In this document: in pieces, positions 9,060-19,889 of the stretch
Position numbering within the stretch: position 1 is the first letter of the stretch
Layout: each line of letters starts with the position of its first letter
Origin: Sphingobium fuliginis
GTDB lineage: Bacteria; Pseudomonadota; Alphaproteobacteria; Sphingomonadales; Sphingomonadaceae
DNA: 64,000 bases
Direction of reading: 5' to 3'
NCBI RefSeq assembly: GCF_004152845.1
Contig: NZ_SEON01000001.1
Span: 1-64,000 of the forward strand
Translations under genes and position numbers: made by a program
The notes under the pieces: model-generated
Told to the model about the DNA's origin: nothing
The model's input: the letters and a program-made list of their open reading frames with translations, nothing else
The model's database searches: none

Positions 9060-9527
9060 ATGAAATTGGGGGCTTGGCTCGTCGCTCTCGCCTGCACGGC
9101 GGCGCCGCAGCTTGCGTCGGCACGGCAGGAGATCCGTTTGGAGCGGCAGATGTTCGTGGAGCGGGTCAGCACCGACGTCAACGGCCGCGCCCGCCGCGTG
9201 CTGGAAAGCGCCGACCGTGCAGGATCGGGCGACCAGCTTATCTTCGTCGTCAACTGGCGCAATGAGGGCAACCGTCCGGTGCGCGGCCTGGCCGTCACCA
9301 ATGCCGTGCCGCGCGGTACGCAACTCGACCTCAGCGATCCGGCCATGCAGGTTTCGGTGGATGGGGGTGCTCATTGGGGGCGCCTTGCCGACCTCTGGCT
9401 GCCAACTCCGCTGGGCGGAACCCGTCGGGCCGTGCCTGCCGACATCACCCATGTCCGCTGGACCGTGCTGGACGAGATTTCACCGGGGGAGAGCGGCCGG
9501 CTGAGCTATCGGGCTACTGTTCGTTAA
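9060..9527 (+). CDS. secreted protein with DUF11-like repeat domain
   Basis: Predicted 155 aa with a signal peptide (MKLGAWLVALACTAAPQLASA, cleavage after ASA). The mature part is a single immunoglobulin-like domain: LIFVVNWRNEGNRPVRGLAVTNAVPRGT is the DUF11/conserved-repeat motif, in which a mid-strand Asn and a VPxGT turn recur, and it ends DEISPGESGRLSYRATVR. Such domains occur in surface or periplasmic structural proteins. Here it is a single domain with no anchor, so export to the periplasm is inferred. A TTAACC element lies about 60 bp upstream. Confidence 0.75.
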   Translation: MKLGAWLVALACTAAPQLASARQEIRLERQMFVERVSTDVNGRARRVLESADRAGSGDQLIFVVNWRNEGNRPVRGLAVTNAVPRGTQLDLSDPAMQVSVDGGAHWGRLADLWLPTPLGGTRRAVPADITHVRWTVLDEISPGESGRLSYRATVR

Positions 9528-9602
9528 GCGGTACGGCGATCCGGGTGTAATTGGCCAATAGGCGCCCTTACCGCCCCGCTCCCAATACGCCCGCCACCCA
9601 AT

Positions 9603-10349
9603 TCATTTCCCGATCCTGATCTCGAAAAGCCTGGCCCAGTTCTTGCCTGTCACGAACAGCCGGTCGGCCTTCGCGTCATAGGCGATGCCGTTCGCCACCG
9701 CCTCGCTGTCCTTCGCGCCGCTCGCCTTCAGGAGCGGCGCGATGTCGAGCCAGCCGATCACCGCGCCCGTGCGCGGATCGATCCGGACGATATGGGTGTC
9801 GTACCAGATATTGGCCCAGATCTCGCCCTTCACATATTCCAGTTCATTGAGCCGCTCCACCGGGCGGCCGTTCCATGTCACCGTGATCCGGCGCTCTTCG
9901 GTCAGCCCTTCGGGGTCCAGGAACCGCAATTGCGCGGTGCCGTCACTCATGATGAGGCTGCGCCCATCCTGCGTCAGCCCCCAGCCTTCCCCTTCATAAC
10001 GGAACTGGGAAACCGGCGAAAAATCATCGAGCTTCCAGACGAAACCCTGCCGATGCCGCCAGGTCAGGCTGATCAGCCGATCCTTCCAGTTGACGATGCC
10101 TTCCCCGAAATAAGGGCGGGGAACGATCCGGCGGTTCAGCACCTTGCCGCTTTTGGGATCGACCTTCCGAATCTCCGACTCGCCTTCCAGACCCGTGCTC
10201 TCGTACAGGGCGCCGTCATGGTAGAAGAGCCCCTCGGTAAAGGCGCCGGGATCGTGCGGATAGCTTCGGACGAGCGTCCAGCGCGTTTCCGCCTGAGCGG
10301 GAACGATCAGCAGCCACGCGCCCAGCAGCGCGAAAAGCGCGCGCTTCAT
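9603..10349 (-). CDS. glutaminyl-peptide cyclotransferase (bacterial beta-propeller type)
   Basis: Predicted 248 aa with signal peptide (MKRALFALLGAWLLIVPAQA). The mature protein carries the PF05096 pattern: YPHDPGAFTEGLFY, YESTGLEGES, GEGIVNWKDRLISLTWRHR, YEGEGWGLTQDG, LNELEYVKGEIWANIWYDT and ANGIAYD near the end. These are blades of a five-bladed propeller that cyclises N-terminal glutamine to pyroglutamate. Likely periplasmic. The ATG overlaps the stop of the upstream ygfZ-like gene as ATGA, so it is translationally coupled to it. Confidence 0.88.
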   Translation of the reverse strand: MKRALFALLGAWLLIVPAQAETRWTLVRSYPHDPGAFTEGLFYHDGALYESTGLEGESEIRKVDPKSGKVLNRRIVPRPYFGEGIVNWKDRLISLTWRHRQGFVWKLDDFSPVSQFRYEGEGWGLTQDGRSLIMSDGTAQLRFLDPEGLTEERRITVTWNGRPVERLNELEYVKGEIWANIWYDTHIVRIDPRTGAVIGWLDIAPLLKASGAKDSEAVANGIAYDAKADRLFVTGKNWARLFEIRIGK

Positions 10350-11083
10350 CCGGCGGCCTGGTCCGCCACGGCCCCAGCGAGCCAGCCGGGCAGGAACGCG
10401 GGATCGACATCCTCCACCCGCCGCAATTCGATGGAGAGGCCAAGATCGGCCAGCGCGGCCTTCTGCCGTTTCTCGTCGGCCTGGGCCAGCGGCACCGCGA
10501 CCAGGCGCCGGTTCACCTTGTTGCGATAATGCATGCGGGCGGTGTTTTCCTGCCCGACATAGCATCCCTTGTCATAATCGACCCCGCCCAGTTCGCCGGC
10601 ATTGGTTTCCAGCCATAGGATCTGGTCCTGTCCCAGTTCGCCCACCCCCTCGAATATGCCGAGCGACAGCCGGTGCGCCCGAAATGCCGCCGAAGCATCG
10701 CCCTCATCCGGCGGCGCGATCCAGCGATGGCCGAGTTGCGACAGACGTGGGTCGAAAGGCTTGCCAGAAGCCTCCAGCGCCCAATGCACCGCCAGTTCAT
10801 CGGCCCGCGCAATGGCGACCTTGCGCCGCAGCCGGTAAATCGTCAGACGCTTCGCCAAGGCTTCCGCCTGACTCGCCTCGCAATCGATCAGCACATCCTC
10901 GCCATCCGCCCACAGGATGAAGTCGAACAGCGCCTTGCCCTGTGGCGTCAGCAGCGCGGTCCAGCGCGGTTCGCCCTCCTTCAGCCCCAGCACATCGCGG
11001 GTGAGCAGGCCCTGAAGGAAGCTTTTCGCCTCCTCGCCGGAAATTCTGAGGAGAGCGCGGTCGGTAAGGGTGGTGCCGGTCAT
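10346..11083 (-). CDS. ygfZ: folate-binding YgfZ/GcvT-domain protein
   Basis: Predicted 245 aa with the YgfZ signature KGCYVGQE followed by a conserved Arg (TARMHYRNKVNRRL). The N-terminal part has ALLRISGEEAKSFLQGLLTRDV and TPQGKALFDFILW. YgfZ (IBA57 family) binds folate and helps assemble or repair some Fe-S proteins in the cytoplasm. Its neighbour rimO-type enzymes are elsewhere in the window. The ATG at 11083 was chosen over a TTG at 11101. It is transcribed divergently from the dihydroorotase gene, 62 bp away. Confidence 0.9.
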   Translation of the reverse strand: MTGTTLTDRALLRISGEEAKSFLQGLLTRDVLGLKEGEPRWTALLTPQGKALFDFILWADGEDVLIDCEASQAEALAKRLTIYRLRRKVAIARADELAVHWALEASGKPFDPRLSQLGHRWIAPPDEGDASAAFRAHRLSLGIFEGVGELGQDQILWLETNAGELGGVDYDKGCYVGQENTARMHYRNKVNRRLVAVPLAQADEKRQKAALADLGLSIELRRVEDVDPAFLPGWLAGAVADQAAG

Positions 11084-11145
11084 CGGCTTTAGGTAGGACA
11101 ATCGCCCATCATATCCAAGCCCACCCCCAAGCTGGCGAGACCGAC

Positions 11146-12471
11146 ATGACTTTCGACCTTCTCCTCAAGAACGGCACCGTGCACACCCCCGGCGGGGCGG
11201 AAAGCGTGGATGTGGGCGTGCGCGGCGGCAGGATCGTCGCCATCGGCACGGCGCTGGGCGACGCGGGAGAGGCGATCGACTGCACCGGCCTGGACGTGCT
11301 GCCCGGCTGCATCGACAGCCAGGTCCATTTTCGCGAACCGGGGCTGGAGCATAAGGAAGACCTGGAATCGGGCAGCCGCGCCGCGGTGCTGGGCGGCGTC
11401 ACCGCCGTGTTCGAAATGCCGAACACCAACCCCAATACCGACACCGCCGATCGCGTGCACGACAAGCTGAAGCGCGCCCATCACCGCATGTGGTGCGACC
11501 ATGCCTTCTATGTCGGCGCCACCGCCGACAATGCCGAGCGGTTGAAGGAGCTGGAGCGGATTCCCGGCACATCGGGGGTCAAGATCTTCATGGGCGCCTC
11601 GACCGGCAGCCTGCTGGTCGACGATGACGACGCCCTGTCGCGCGTGCTGGCCAGCGGCACCCGCCGCGTCGCCATCCATGCCGAGGATGAGGCGCGGATG
11701 AACGCCCGCAAGGATCATCGCGTGGAGGGCGACCCGTCCTCCCACCCCGTCTGGCGCGACGATGAAAGCGCGATGATCGCGACGAAGCGGATCATCGACC
11801 TTGCCCGCAAGGCCCGCCGCCGCATCCATATCCTGCATGTGACGACGCCCGCCGAACTGGAATATATCGCCCGTCACAAGGACATAGCGACCTGCGAGGT
11901 GACGCCCCAGCATCTGACCCTGGCGGCGGAGGACGCCTATCCCCGCCTTGGCACCTATGCGCAGATGAACCCGCCGATCCGGTCCGGCGCGCATCGCGAC
12001 GGTCTGTGGCACTGGCTGAACCAGGGCGTGCCCGACGTGCTGGGCAGCGACCATGCCCCCCACACGATCGAGGAGAAGGCGAAACCCTATCCCGGCTCGC
12101 CCAGCGGCATGCCCGGCGTCCAGACGCTGGTCCCGCTGCTGCTCAACCATGTGGCGGAGGGACGGCTGTCGCTGCGCCGCTTCATCGAACTGACCTCCTC
12201 CGGTCCCCAGCGCGTCTTCGGCCTGGTGGGCAAGGGCCGCATCGCCCTGGGCTATGATGCCGACTTCACCGTGGTGGACCTGAAGAAGCGCTGGACCATC
12301 GGCAGCGACTGGCTGGCTTCGCGCTGCGGCTGGTCGCCCTTCGAGGGCATGGAACTGACGGGCAAGGCCATCGGCACCATCATCCGCGGGCATCGCGTGA
12401 TGTGGGAGGACGCACTGGCCAACCAGGCGGTGGGCGAGCCTGTCCGGTTCGAAGCGACCGAGTTCGCCTAA
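11146..12471 (+). CDS. pyrC: dihydroorotase (amidohydrolase superfamily), altered metal site
   Basis: Predicted 441-aa amidohydrolase of the dihydroorotase/hydantoinase group, probably cyclising carbamoyl-aspartate in pyrimidine synthesis. The family HxH motif reads SQVHFREPG, so the first zinc-ligand His is Gln59 while His61 and Arg63 remain. Lys146 (GVKIFMGAS, the position carbamylated in hydantoinases), His178 (IHAE), His231 (LHVT) and catalytic Asp302 (GSDHAPH) are present. FEMPNTNP (89-96) fits dihydroorotase substrate binding. Given the lost ligand it could be a mononuclear enzyme or a non-catalytic partner of PyrB. I recall Gln-type versions in other Alphaproteobacteria, so this is probably not a sequencing error. 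Confidence 0.82.
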   Translation: MTFDLLLKNGTVHTPGGAESVDVGVRGGRIVAIGTALGDAGEAIDCTGLDVLPGCIDSQVHFREPGLEHKEDLESGSRAAVLGGVTAVFEMPNTNPNTDTADRVHDKLKRAHHRMWCDHAFYVGATADNAERLKELERIPGTSGVKIFMGASTGSLLVDDDDALSRVLASGTRRVAIHAEDEARMNARKDHRVEGDPSSHPVWRDDESAMIATKRIIDLARKARRRIHILHVTTPAELEYIARHKDIATCEVTPQHLTLAAEDAYPRLGTYAQMNPPIRSGAHRDGLWHWLNQGVPDVLGSDHAPHTIEEKAKPYPGSPSGMPGVQTLVPLLLNHVAEGRLSLRRFIELTSSGPQRVFGLVGKGRIALGYDADFTVVDLKKRWTIGSDWLASRCGWSPFEGMELTGKAIGTIIRGHRVMWEDALANQAVGEPVRFEATEFA

Positions 12472-13379
12472 ACCGTAGCCAGGCGATTGCGGCGGGCAGC
12501 GGTCAGGCCGTCCGCCGCGAACAGGATGAGGCTGAGCCAGATCAGCGCAAAGCTCGCCATCTGGCCCGCCGTCAGCTTTTCCCCGAACAGCAATATGCCG
12601 CACAGGAACTGCAGGGAAGGCGCCAGATATTGCAGCAGGCCGAGCGTCGCCATGGGCAGCCGGTGGGCGGCGGTCGCGAACAGCAGCAGCGGCGCTGTCG
12701 TTACCGCGCCGGCGGCAATCAGCAGGATGGTGGTCGGCATGTCCTGCCCGAAGCCGACGCCGCCATGCCCCGACAGCCAGAACAGATAGGCCATGGCCGG
12801 CGGCATCAACAGCAATGTCTCGACACCCAGCCCCACCATCGGCGCCACCGGCGTCAATTTCCGGATCAGCGCGTAAAAGGCGAAGGTCAGCGCCAGCGCC
12901 ACGCTGATCCAAAGCGTCGTGAGGGCGGTCGCCGCCATGATGGCGACGCCGACCGCGGCTATTCCCACCGCCGCCAACTGCCCTCGCCGCAGTCTTTCGT
13001 GGAGCAGCAGCACGCCCAGCCCGACGGTGACCAGCGGATTGAGGAAATAGCCCAGGCTGGCGGCGAGCACATGCCCGGCGTTCACCGCCCAGACATAGGT
13101 CAGCCAGTTCATGCCGATCAGGACGGCCGATGCGGCGAGGGCCGAAAGAAGCCGCCGGTCGCGCAATATCGTAACCAACTCGACAAGGTTGCGCCGCATC
13201 AGCAATAGCGCCAGGATCAACAGCAGCGACCAGAGCACGCGCTGGCTGACGATCTCCACTGCATTCACATGATGCAGCAGCTTGAAATAGATCGGCAGCA
13301 GCCCCCAAGCGCAGTAGGCGGCCACCGCCGCGATGAGGCCGCGGCGAGCCGCCTGTTCCGATGGCGGGGAGGAATTCAG
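12468..13379 (-). CDS. rarD: EamA family transporter RarD, probable CTG start
   Basis: Predicted 303-aa drug/metabolite-type permease with ten hydrophobic helices. RRGLIAAVAAYCAWGLLPIYFKLL at the start and QRVLWSLLLILALLL match RarD, whose substrate is poorly defined. No ATG, GTG or TTG exists between the first helix and an implausible region upstream. The only canonical internal start (GTG at 13325) would cut into helix 1. A CTG at 13377-13379 has GGAGG exactly 6 nt upstream and overlaps the upstream stop as CTGA, so I place the start there. The stop overlaps the convergent dihydroorotase gene by 4 bp. Confidence 0.85.
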   Translation of the reverse strand: MNSSPPSEQAARRGLIAAVAAYCAWGLLPIYFKLLHHVNAVEIVSQRVLWSLLLILALLLMRRNLVELVTILRDRRLLSALAASAVLIGMNWLTYVWAVNAGHVLAASLGYFLNPLVTVGLGVLLLHERLRRGQLAAVGIAAVGVAIMAATALTTLWISVALALTFAFYALIRKLTPVAPMVGLGVETLLLMPPAMAYLFWLSGHGGVGFGQDMPTTILLIAAGAVTTAPLLLFATAAHRLPMATLGLLQYLAPSLQFLCGILLFGEKLTAGQMASFALIWLSLILFAADGLTAARRNRLATV

Positions 13380-13597
13380 AGGATGCCTCCGCCCAGGAAC
13401 AGCCGCAGCGCACCGAAGGCCGCCACGACCAGACAGAAATTGCGCCCGCCATTTTTGGTCGAGAACATGCCGACAAAAGCGCCCAGCAGCGCGACCGGCA
13501 CCAGCAGCCAGTTGAGCGCCCCCAGCAGCGGAAAGACCGCTGGGATCATCAGGATCAGGGTGACGAGGCCGATCAGAGCTGCCAGGATATTGAGCAT
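13376..13597 (-). CDS. small two-helix membrane protein upstream of rarD
   Basis: Predicted 73 aa, MLNILAALIGLVTLILMIPA and then two or three hydrophobic stretches with GMFSTKNGGRNFCLVVAAFGA. It resembles short uncharacterised sphingomonad inner-membrane proteins; no function is known to me. Its TGA overlaps the CTG proposed as the rarD start, and its own C-terminal codons contain the rarD ribosome-binding site. The pair therefore look coupled. Confidence 0.7.
   Translation of the reverse strand: MLNILAALIGLVTLILMIPAVFPLLGALNWLLVPVALLGAFVGMFSTKNGGRNFCLVVAAFGALRLFLGGGIL
13386..13390 (-). promoter_or_regulatory. Shine-Dalgarno site deciding the rarD CTG start
   Basis: GGAGG on the minus strand ends 6 nt before CTG (13379-13377). 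This is ideal spacing, and no other start codon is in range in the rarD frame. Confidence 0.6.
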
Positions 13598-13757
13598 GGT
13601 TGCACAAATGGCGTGTCGGCAGGCCCAGGGCAAGGCGGACAGCCGGGCCAGTTGGCAGAGACTGGCCCGCCCCAGGATTGAATTTCCGGATTCACCAATA
13701 TCCCTAACGGAAAATTAACCTTTGCTCTTCATCCCCTGTTTACGAAGGAGTGAAGCC

Positions 13758-14453
13758 ATGCCGCCTGTTCGGTCTTTCTATGTTCTGGCGATACTTGTCG
13801 CCCTGCCGCTGGCGGGTTGCGGCAAGAAGGAGGATGATCTGAACGCGCTCGACGCCCAGCTCACCAATAATGCGGTGGACGCGCTCGCCAATCAGATCGT
13901 GGTCGATCCGCAGCTCGCCGGCCAGCCGCAGCGTACCGCCAAACTCCCTGCGCTGAAGGGCGAGGCCGCCGCTGCGCTGGCGGCATCCGTCAAGCTCGCC
14001 GGCGGCACGCTGCTCGCCACGCCTGCGCCGGACGAGGGGGAGGCCAAGGAATCCGAATCGTCGCTCGCCGCCGTCGCCAGCGAGCAGAAGAAGCCGGGCG
14101 GCAACGCCTTCTGCCGCGAGCGGCTCATCCATGGTGCGCAATGGGCCAGCCGTCTGCCGGAACCATTCACCGTCTATCCGGGCGCGCAGCTGACGGAAGC
14201 GGCGGGTGCGGAAAAGGACGGATGCACGCTGCGCGCGGCGACATTCGTGACCCCTGTCCCATGGCAGAGCGTGATGGACTTCTACTATACCCAGGCGCGC
14301 CGCGCGGGTTTCGATGCCGAACACAAGGTTATGGGCGGCGACCATGTACTGGGCGGCTCGCGCAAGGATGACGGCAGCGCCTTCCTGCTCCTGTTCGCGC
14401 AAGCGGCCGACGGCACGACCAGCGTGGACGTGCTGGCGGACAACGGCCGATAA
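13758..14453 (+). CDS. putative lipoprotein
   Basis: Predicted 231 aa with a lipoprotein signal: MPPVRSFYVLAILVALPLAGC, where LPLAGC is the lipobox. The mature N-terminal half is an Ala-rich linker. The C-terminal half (about residues 115-228) has a compact domain starting NAFCRERLIHGAQWASRLPE and ending SAFLLLFAQAADGTTSVDVL, with PWQSVMDFYYTQARRAGFDA in between. I recognise it as a conserved sphingomonad lipoprotein type but not a function. GAAGGAG at 13743-13750 supports the ATG at 13758 over an upstream ATG at 13722. A TTAACC element lies about 40 bp upstream. Confidence 0.8.
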   Translation: MPPVRSFYVLAILVALPLAGCGKKEDDLNALDAQLTNNAVDALANQIVVDPQLAGQPQRTAKLPALKGEAAAALAASVKLAGGTLLATPAPDEGEAKESESSLAAVASEQKKPGGNAFCRERLIHGAQWASRLPEPFTVYPGAQLTEAAGAEKDGCTLRAATFVTPVPWQSVMDFYYTQARRAGFDAEHKVMGGDHVLGGSRKDDGSAFLLLFAQAADGTTSVDVLADNGR

Positions 14454-14510
14454 GGGGGCCGGCAGCCCGGAGAAGGCCGCGTTCCGCCATCCCTCACCAC
14501 CACCAATAGC

Positions 14511-15797
14511 CTAATCCGCGAACAGCAGGACAGGCGTTTCCAGCAACTTCCGCACCGCCTGGACGAAGCTCGCCGCGTCCCAACCGTCGACCACCCGATG
14601 GTCGCAACTGATCGACAGGTTCATGAGCTTGGCAGGCACCACTTCACGGCCCCGGAAGACCGGCCGCTCGATAATGCGATTCGGTCCGATGATCGCCACT
14701 TCCGGCCGGTTGATGACCGGCGTCGTCGCCACCCCGCCCAGCGGCCCCAGCGAGGTGAGGGTCAGCGTCGAGCCGGACAGTTCCTCCGACTTCGCCTTGC
14801 CCGTGCGGGCCGCGTCGGCCAGCCTTTTTATCTCCGCCGCGAGCTGCCAGACATTGCGGTCCTGCGCATCGCGGATCACCGGCACCATCAGTCCAGCGTC
14901 GGTCTGGGTCGCAATCCCCATATGCACGGCGCCATAGCGCGTCACCACGCCCGCCTCATCGTCATAGCGCGCGTTCAGCATGGGAAATTCGGGCAGAGCA
15001 CGGCAGATCGCCACGATCAGCAGCGGCAGCAGAGTGAGCTTCGGCTTGTCGCCGCGATGGGCATTCAGTTGCTCGCGGGTTTCCTCCAGCGCAGTGACGT
15101 CGATCTCCTCGACATAGGAGAAATGCGGGATGGCGCGTTTGGAGGCGGCCATGTTCTCCGCGATGCGGCGGCGCAGGCCGATGACCTTGACCTCCTCGTC
15201 GGCGCGCCTTCCTGAGCGCCCGGCCGGCCGATAGCCCTGCCCCGATCCGTAAAGGAGAAAGGCGTCGAGATCGGAATGGCGGATATGATCGCCGCCCGGC
15301 TTCACCTGGGAAAGGTCGATGCCCAGTTCCCTGGCGCGGGCCCGAACGGCGGGCGAAGCCAGCACATCGGCCTTCGCAGCCGTCCTCCCCTGCTGGGAGA
15401 CGTTAGCGGAGGGCATGGGCGCGGCCGGCCTTTCCTCAGCAACGGCTGGGGCAGGATCGCCCCGCTCGCCGCCCTCCCCCGCCGCTTCAGGCAGGGGCGC
15501 CGTGATCGCGGGCGGCGGAGCTGCCTCGACGTTGGGAGCAGAGGCTTCGCCCTCTCCTTCCGTCTCGATCTCCACCAGCATGGAACCGATGGCGATCTGC
15601 TGTCCCGGCTCCCCGGCCAGCCGGACCACCGTGCCGGCAACCGGCGATTCCATTTCCACCGTCGCCTTGTCGGTCATCATGTCGGCGATCGGCTGGTCTT
15701 CCTCGACCCGGTCGCCGACCTTCACATGCCAGCCGACGATCTCCGCTTCCGCAATGCCTTCACCGATGTCCGGCAACCTGAACGTAAAAAGCGCCAT
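14511..15797 (-). CDS. bkdB: branched-chain 2-oxo acid dehydrogenase E2 (dihydrolipoyl acyltransferase)
   Basis: Predicted 428-aa E2 core of the branched-chain 2-oxo acid dehydrogenase complex, which transfers acyl groups from lipoate to CoA. The N-terminal lipoyl domain has MMTDKATVEMESP with lipoylated Lys44. A Pro/Ala/Glu-rich linker follows, then the peripheral-subunit-binding domain (ASPAVRARARELGIDLSQV) and the catalytic domain with SYVEEIDVTALEETR and the active-site DHRVVDGWDAA. It is third in the operon, 9 bp after the E1 beta stop. The E3 subunit is not in this window, so it is shared or encoded elsewhere. A single lipoyl domain is usual for this type. Confidence 0.93.
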   Translation of the reverse strand: MALFTFRLPDIGEGIAEAEIVGWHVKVGDRVEEDQPIADMMTDKATVEMESPVAGTVVRLAGEPGQQIAIGSMLVEIETEGEGEASAPNVEAAPPPAITAPLPEAAGEGGERGDPAPAVAEERPAAPMPSANVSQQGRTAAKADVLASPAVRARARELGIDLSQVKPGGDHIRHSDLDAFLLYGSGQGYRPAGRSGRRADEEVKVIGLRRRIAENMAASKRAIPHFSYVEEIDVTALEETREQLNAHRGDKPKLTLLPLLIVAICRALPEFPMLNARYDDEAGVVTRYGAVHMGIATQTDAGLMVPVIRDAQDRNVWQLAAEIKRLADAARTGKAKSEELSGSTLTLTSLGPLGGVATTPVINRPEVAIIGPNRIIERPVFRGREVVPAKLMNLSISCDHRVVDGWDAASFVQAVRKLLETPVLLFAD

Positions 15798-15806
15798 GAC
15801 AGCCCC

Positions 15807-18213
<2,407 letters not shown>

Positions 18214-18264
18214 CACCCGCAAAGGCAAGCCTTACTGACCCATTTGGCCGCGCCTCGTCCTCCG

Positions 18265-19200
18265 CTAGACGGCGACGGGGGCGGCGATATGCCTTTGCGG
18301 CGCATAATCGACCACTTCGAAATCCTCGATCCGATAGTCGAAAATGCTCGAAGGCCGACGGTTGATCCGCAATTTGGGGCTGCCCGCTGGAATTCGCTCG
18401 ATCTGCTCCTCCACCAGCGCGGCATGGTTGAGGTAGAGATGCACGTCCCCGCCCTGCCAGACGATCTCGCCTGCCTCCAGATCGCATTGCTGCGCCAGCA
18501 TCCGGGTGATCATCGACAGGCCGAAGATATTGAAGGCGAATCCCAGCCCCAGATCGCAGCTCCGCTGGAACAGCAGCCCGTTCAGGCGCCCGTTCGCCAC
18601 CTGGAACTGATAGGTCATATGGCAGGGCGGCAGCGCCATGCGCGATACTTCCGCCACGTTCCAGCCAGTGAACAGCAAACGCCGCGATCCGGGACTGGTC
18701 CGGATCGCCTCGACCAGATCGGCAATCTGGTTATGTCCCTGCGCGGCCCGGCGGTAGAGCCCGTCCCCGACCTCCTCATAGCGCGGCCAATTCACCCATT
18801 GCGCGCCATAGACCGGCCCCAGATCGCCCCAACGCGCCGCGAAGGCCTCATCCTCGACGATCCGCGCCTCGAACGCATCGCGGTCGATCTCCTCGCCCGT
18901 GGCCCGGCGATAGCTGTCGAGCGGCCAGTCGGTCCAGATATGCACGCCCTGCCGCACCAGTTCGCGAATGTTGGTGTCGCCGGTCAGGAACCAGAGCATC
19001 TCCCGCGCCGCGACTTTCCAGTAGACCCGCTTGGTGGTGAGCAGCGGCACCGCATCGTCGGCCAGGGAGAAGCGCATCGTCGCGCCCAATATCGACCGCG
19101 TGCCCACGCCCGTCCGGTCGATCCGCTCATCCCCATGCCGCCAGATCTGCCGCATCAAGTCCAGATATTGCTGCTCATAATGGGGCGGGAAGGATGCCAT
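18265..19200 (-). CDS. thyA: thymidylate synthase
   Basis: Predicted 311-aa ThyA, which methylates dUMP to dTMP using 5,10-methylene-THF. DRTGVGTRSILGATMRF binds dUMP phosphate, WYWKV-type sequence VYWKVAAREMLWFLTG follows, the nucleophile is Cys193 in ALPPCHMTYQFQV, and RSCDLGLGFAFNI plus GDVHLYLNH complete the active site. It is somewhat longer than E. coli ThyA because of an insertion around residues 95-125, as in many Alphaproteobacteria. The ATG at 19200 gives the standard N-terminus. It lies directly upstream of the bkd operon on the same strand, 107 bp away. Confidence 0.95.
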   Translation of the reverse strand: MASFPPHYEQQYLDLMRQIWRHGDERIDRTGVGTRSILGATMRFSLADDAVPLLTTKRVYWKVAAREMLWFLTGDTNIRELVRQGVHIWTDWPLDSYRRATGEEIDRDAFEARIVEDEAFAARWGDLGPVYGAQWVNWPRYEEVGDGLYRRAAQGHNQIADLVEAIRTSPGSRRLLFTGWNVAEVSRMALPPCHMTYQFQVANGRLNGLLFQRSCDLGLGFAFNIFGLSMITRMLAQQCDLEAGEIVWQGGDVHLYLNHAALVEEQIERIPAGSPKLRINRRPSSIFDYRIEDFEVVDYAPQRHIAAPVAV

Positions 19201-19356
19201 GCGGACACTTTCATGATTCTGGCGAATGTCCCCTCCTGTAGCGAAGCGGCCCGCCGACGCCAAATGCTGCGAAACGGATCAAATTGTCCGCCATCCGGTC
19301 GGAAAGGGATCAGCCTTCCCCTACCGCTCACGCGGCGCAAGCCCATTCTGCCGCGC

Positions 19357-19650
19357 ATGTGTGAATGCGTTTCCCTAAACCTCCTCGTCCTGGACGAGGA
19401 ATGGCGCCCACTCCACCGGCTGCGCGCCGATCAGGACTGGCACTGCACCGTGGGCGCGCTGCTGCGATGGGAAAGCCATTGGCTGGCGATCGAACAGCAA
19501 CGGCCGGGCAGCCCCCTTCCCCGCTGGGCCGACATCCGGCTGACCCGGACCCTGTCGAAACGCCTGCGGCCGATCGAGATCGCGCTGGCGGACCATGTGA
19601 TCCACACCGGAAAAGGCCGTTTCAGCTTCCGCCAGGCGGGGCTTTTATAG
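19357..19650 (+). CDS. RadC/JAB-like small protein lacking zinc-binding histidines
   Basis: Predicted 97 aa. The C-terminal 55 residues align with the RadC-type JAB domain: WADIRLTRTLSKRL, IALADHVIHTGKGRFSFRQAGLL. Where RadC has HxHPSGxxxPSxxD, this protein has E46-Q47-Q48-R49-P50-G51-S52-P53 and keeps Asp59 thirteen residues later. Both metal-binding histidines and the HP pair are therefore gone. It is unlikely to be an active metalloprotease-fold enzyme, and a binding or scaffold role is possible. The ATG at 19357 is the first plausible start; the upstream frame overlaps antisense thyA. It is divergent from thyA and just before tRNA-Pro. Confidence 0.65.
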   Translation: MCECVSLNLLVLDEEWRPLHRLRADQDWHCTVGALLRWESHWLAIEQQRPGSPLPRWADIRLTRTLSKRLRPIEIALADHVIHTGKGRFSFRQAGLL

Positions 19651-19754
19651 GCTGCCCAAAAAAAACCGCATCGGCCGCTTGCCAGCCGGAAAAGCCGCCT
19701 CTATAGGCTGCGGCCTGCCCAGCGGGATCGCCTCGAAACGGACCCGCTATCGGT

Positions 19755-19831
19755 CGGGGAGTAGCTCAGCCTGGTAGAGCACTGTCTTCGGGAGGCAGGG
19801 GCCGGAGGTTCGAATCCTCTCTCCCCGACCA
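19755..19831 (+). tRNA. tRNA-Pro (CGG)
   Basis: 77-nt cloverleaf with acceptor CGGGGAG/CTCCCCG, discriminator A and encoded CCA. The D-arm is AGCTCAGCCTGGTAGAGC, the anticodon arm CTGTC-TTCGGGA-GGCAG with anticodon CGG, and the T-arm GGAGGTTCGAATCCTCT. A single copy lies between the JAB-like gene and the Lrp-type regulator. Confidence 0.95.
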
Positions 19832-19889
19832 TCATCCTTGTCGGAAAATGCGTGGCTTTTCGCGACAACCTGCTCCCACGGCGCAATCC

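Noticed and set aside
11089..13476. 795-codon minus-strand frame covering pyrC and rarD
   Set aside because: The rarD region is read in the wrong frame and the rest is antisense to pyrC, which is clearly coding on plus.
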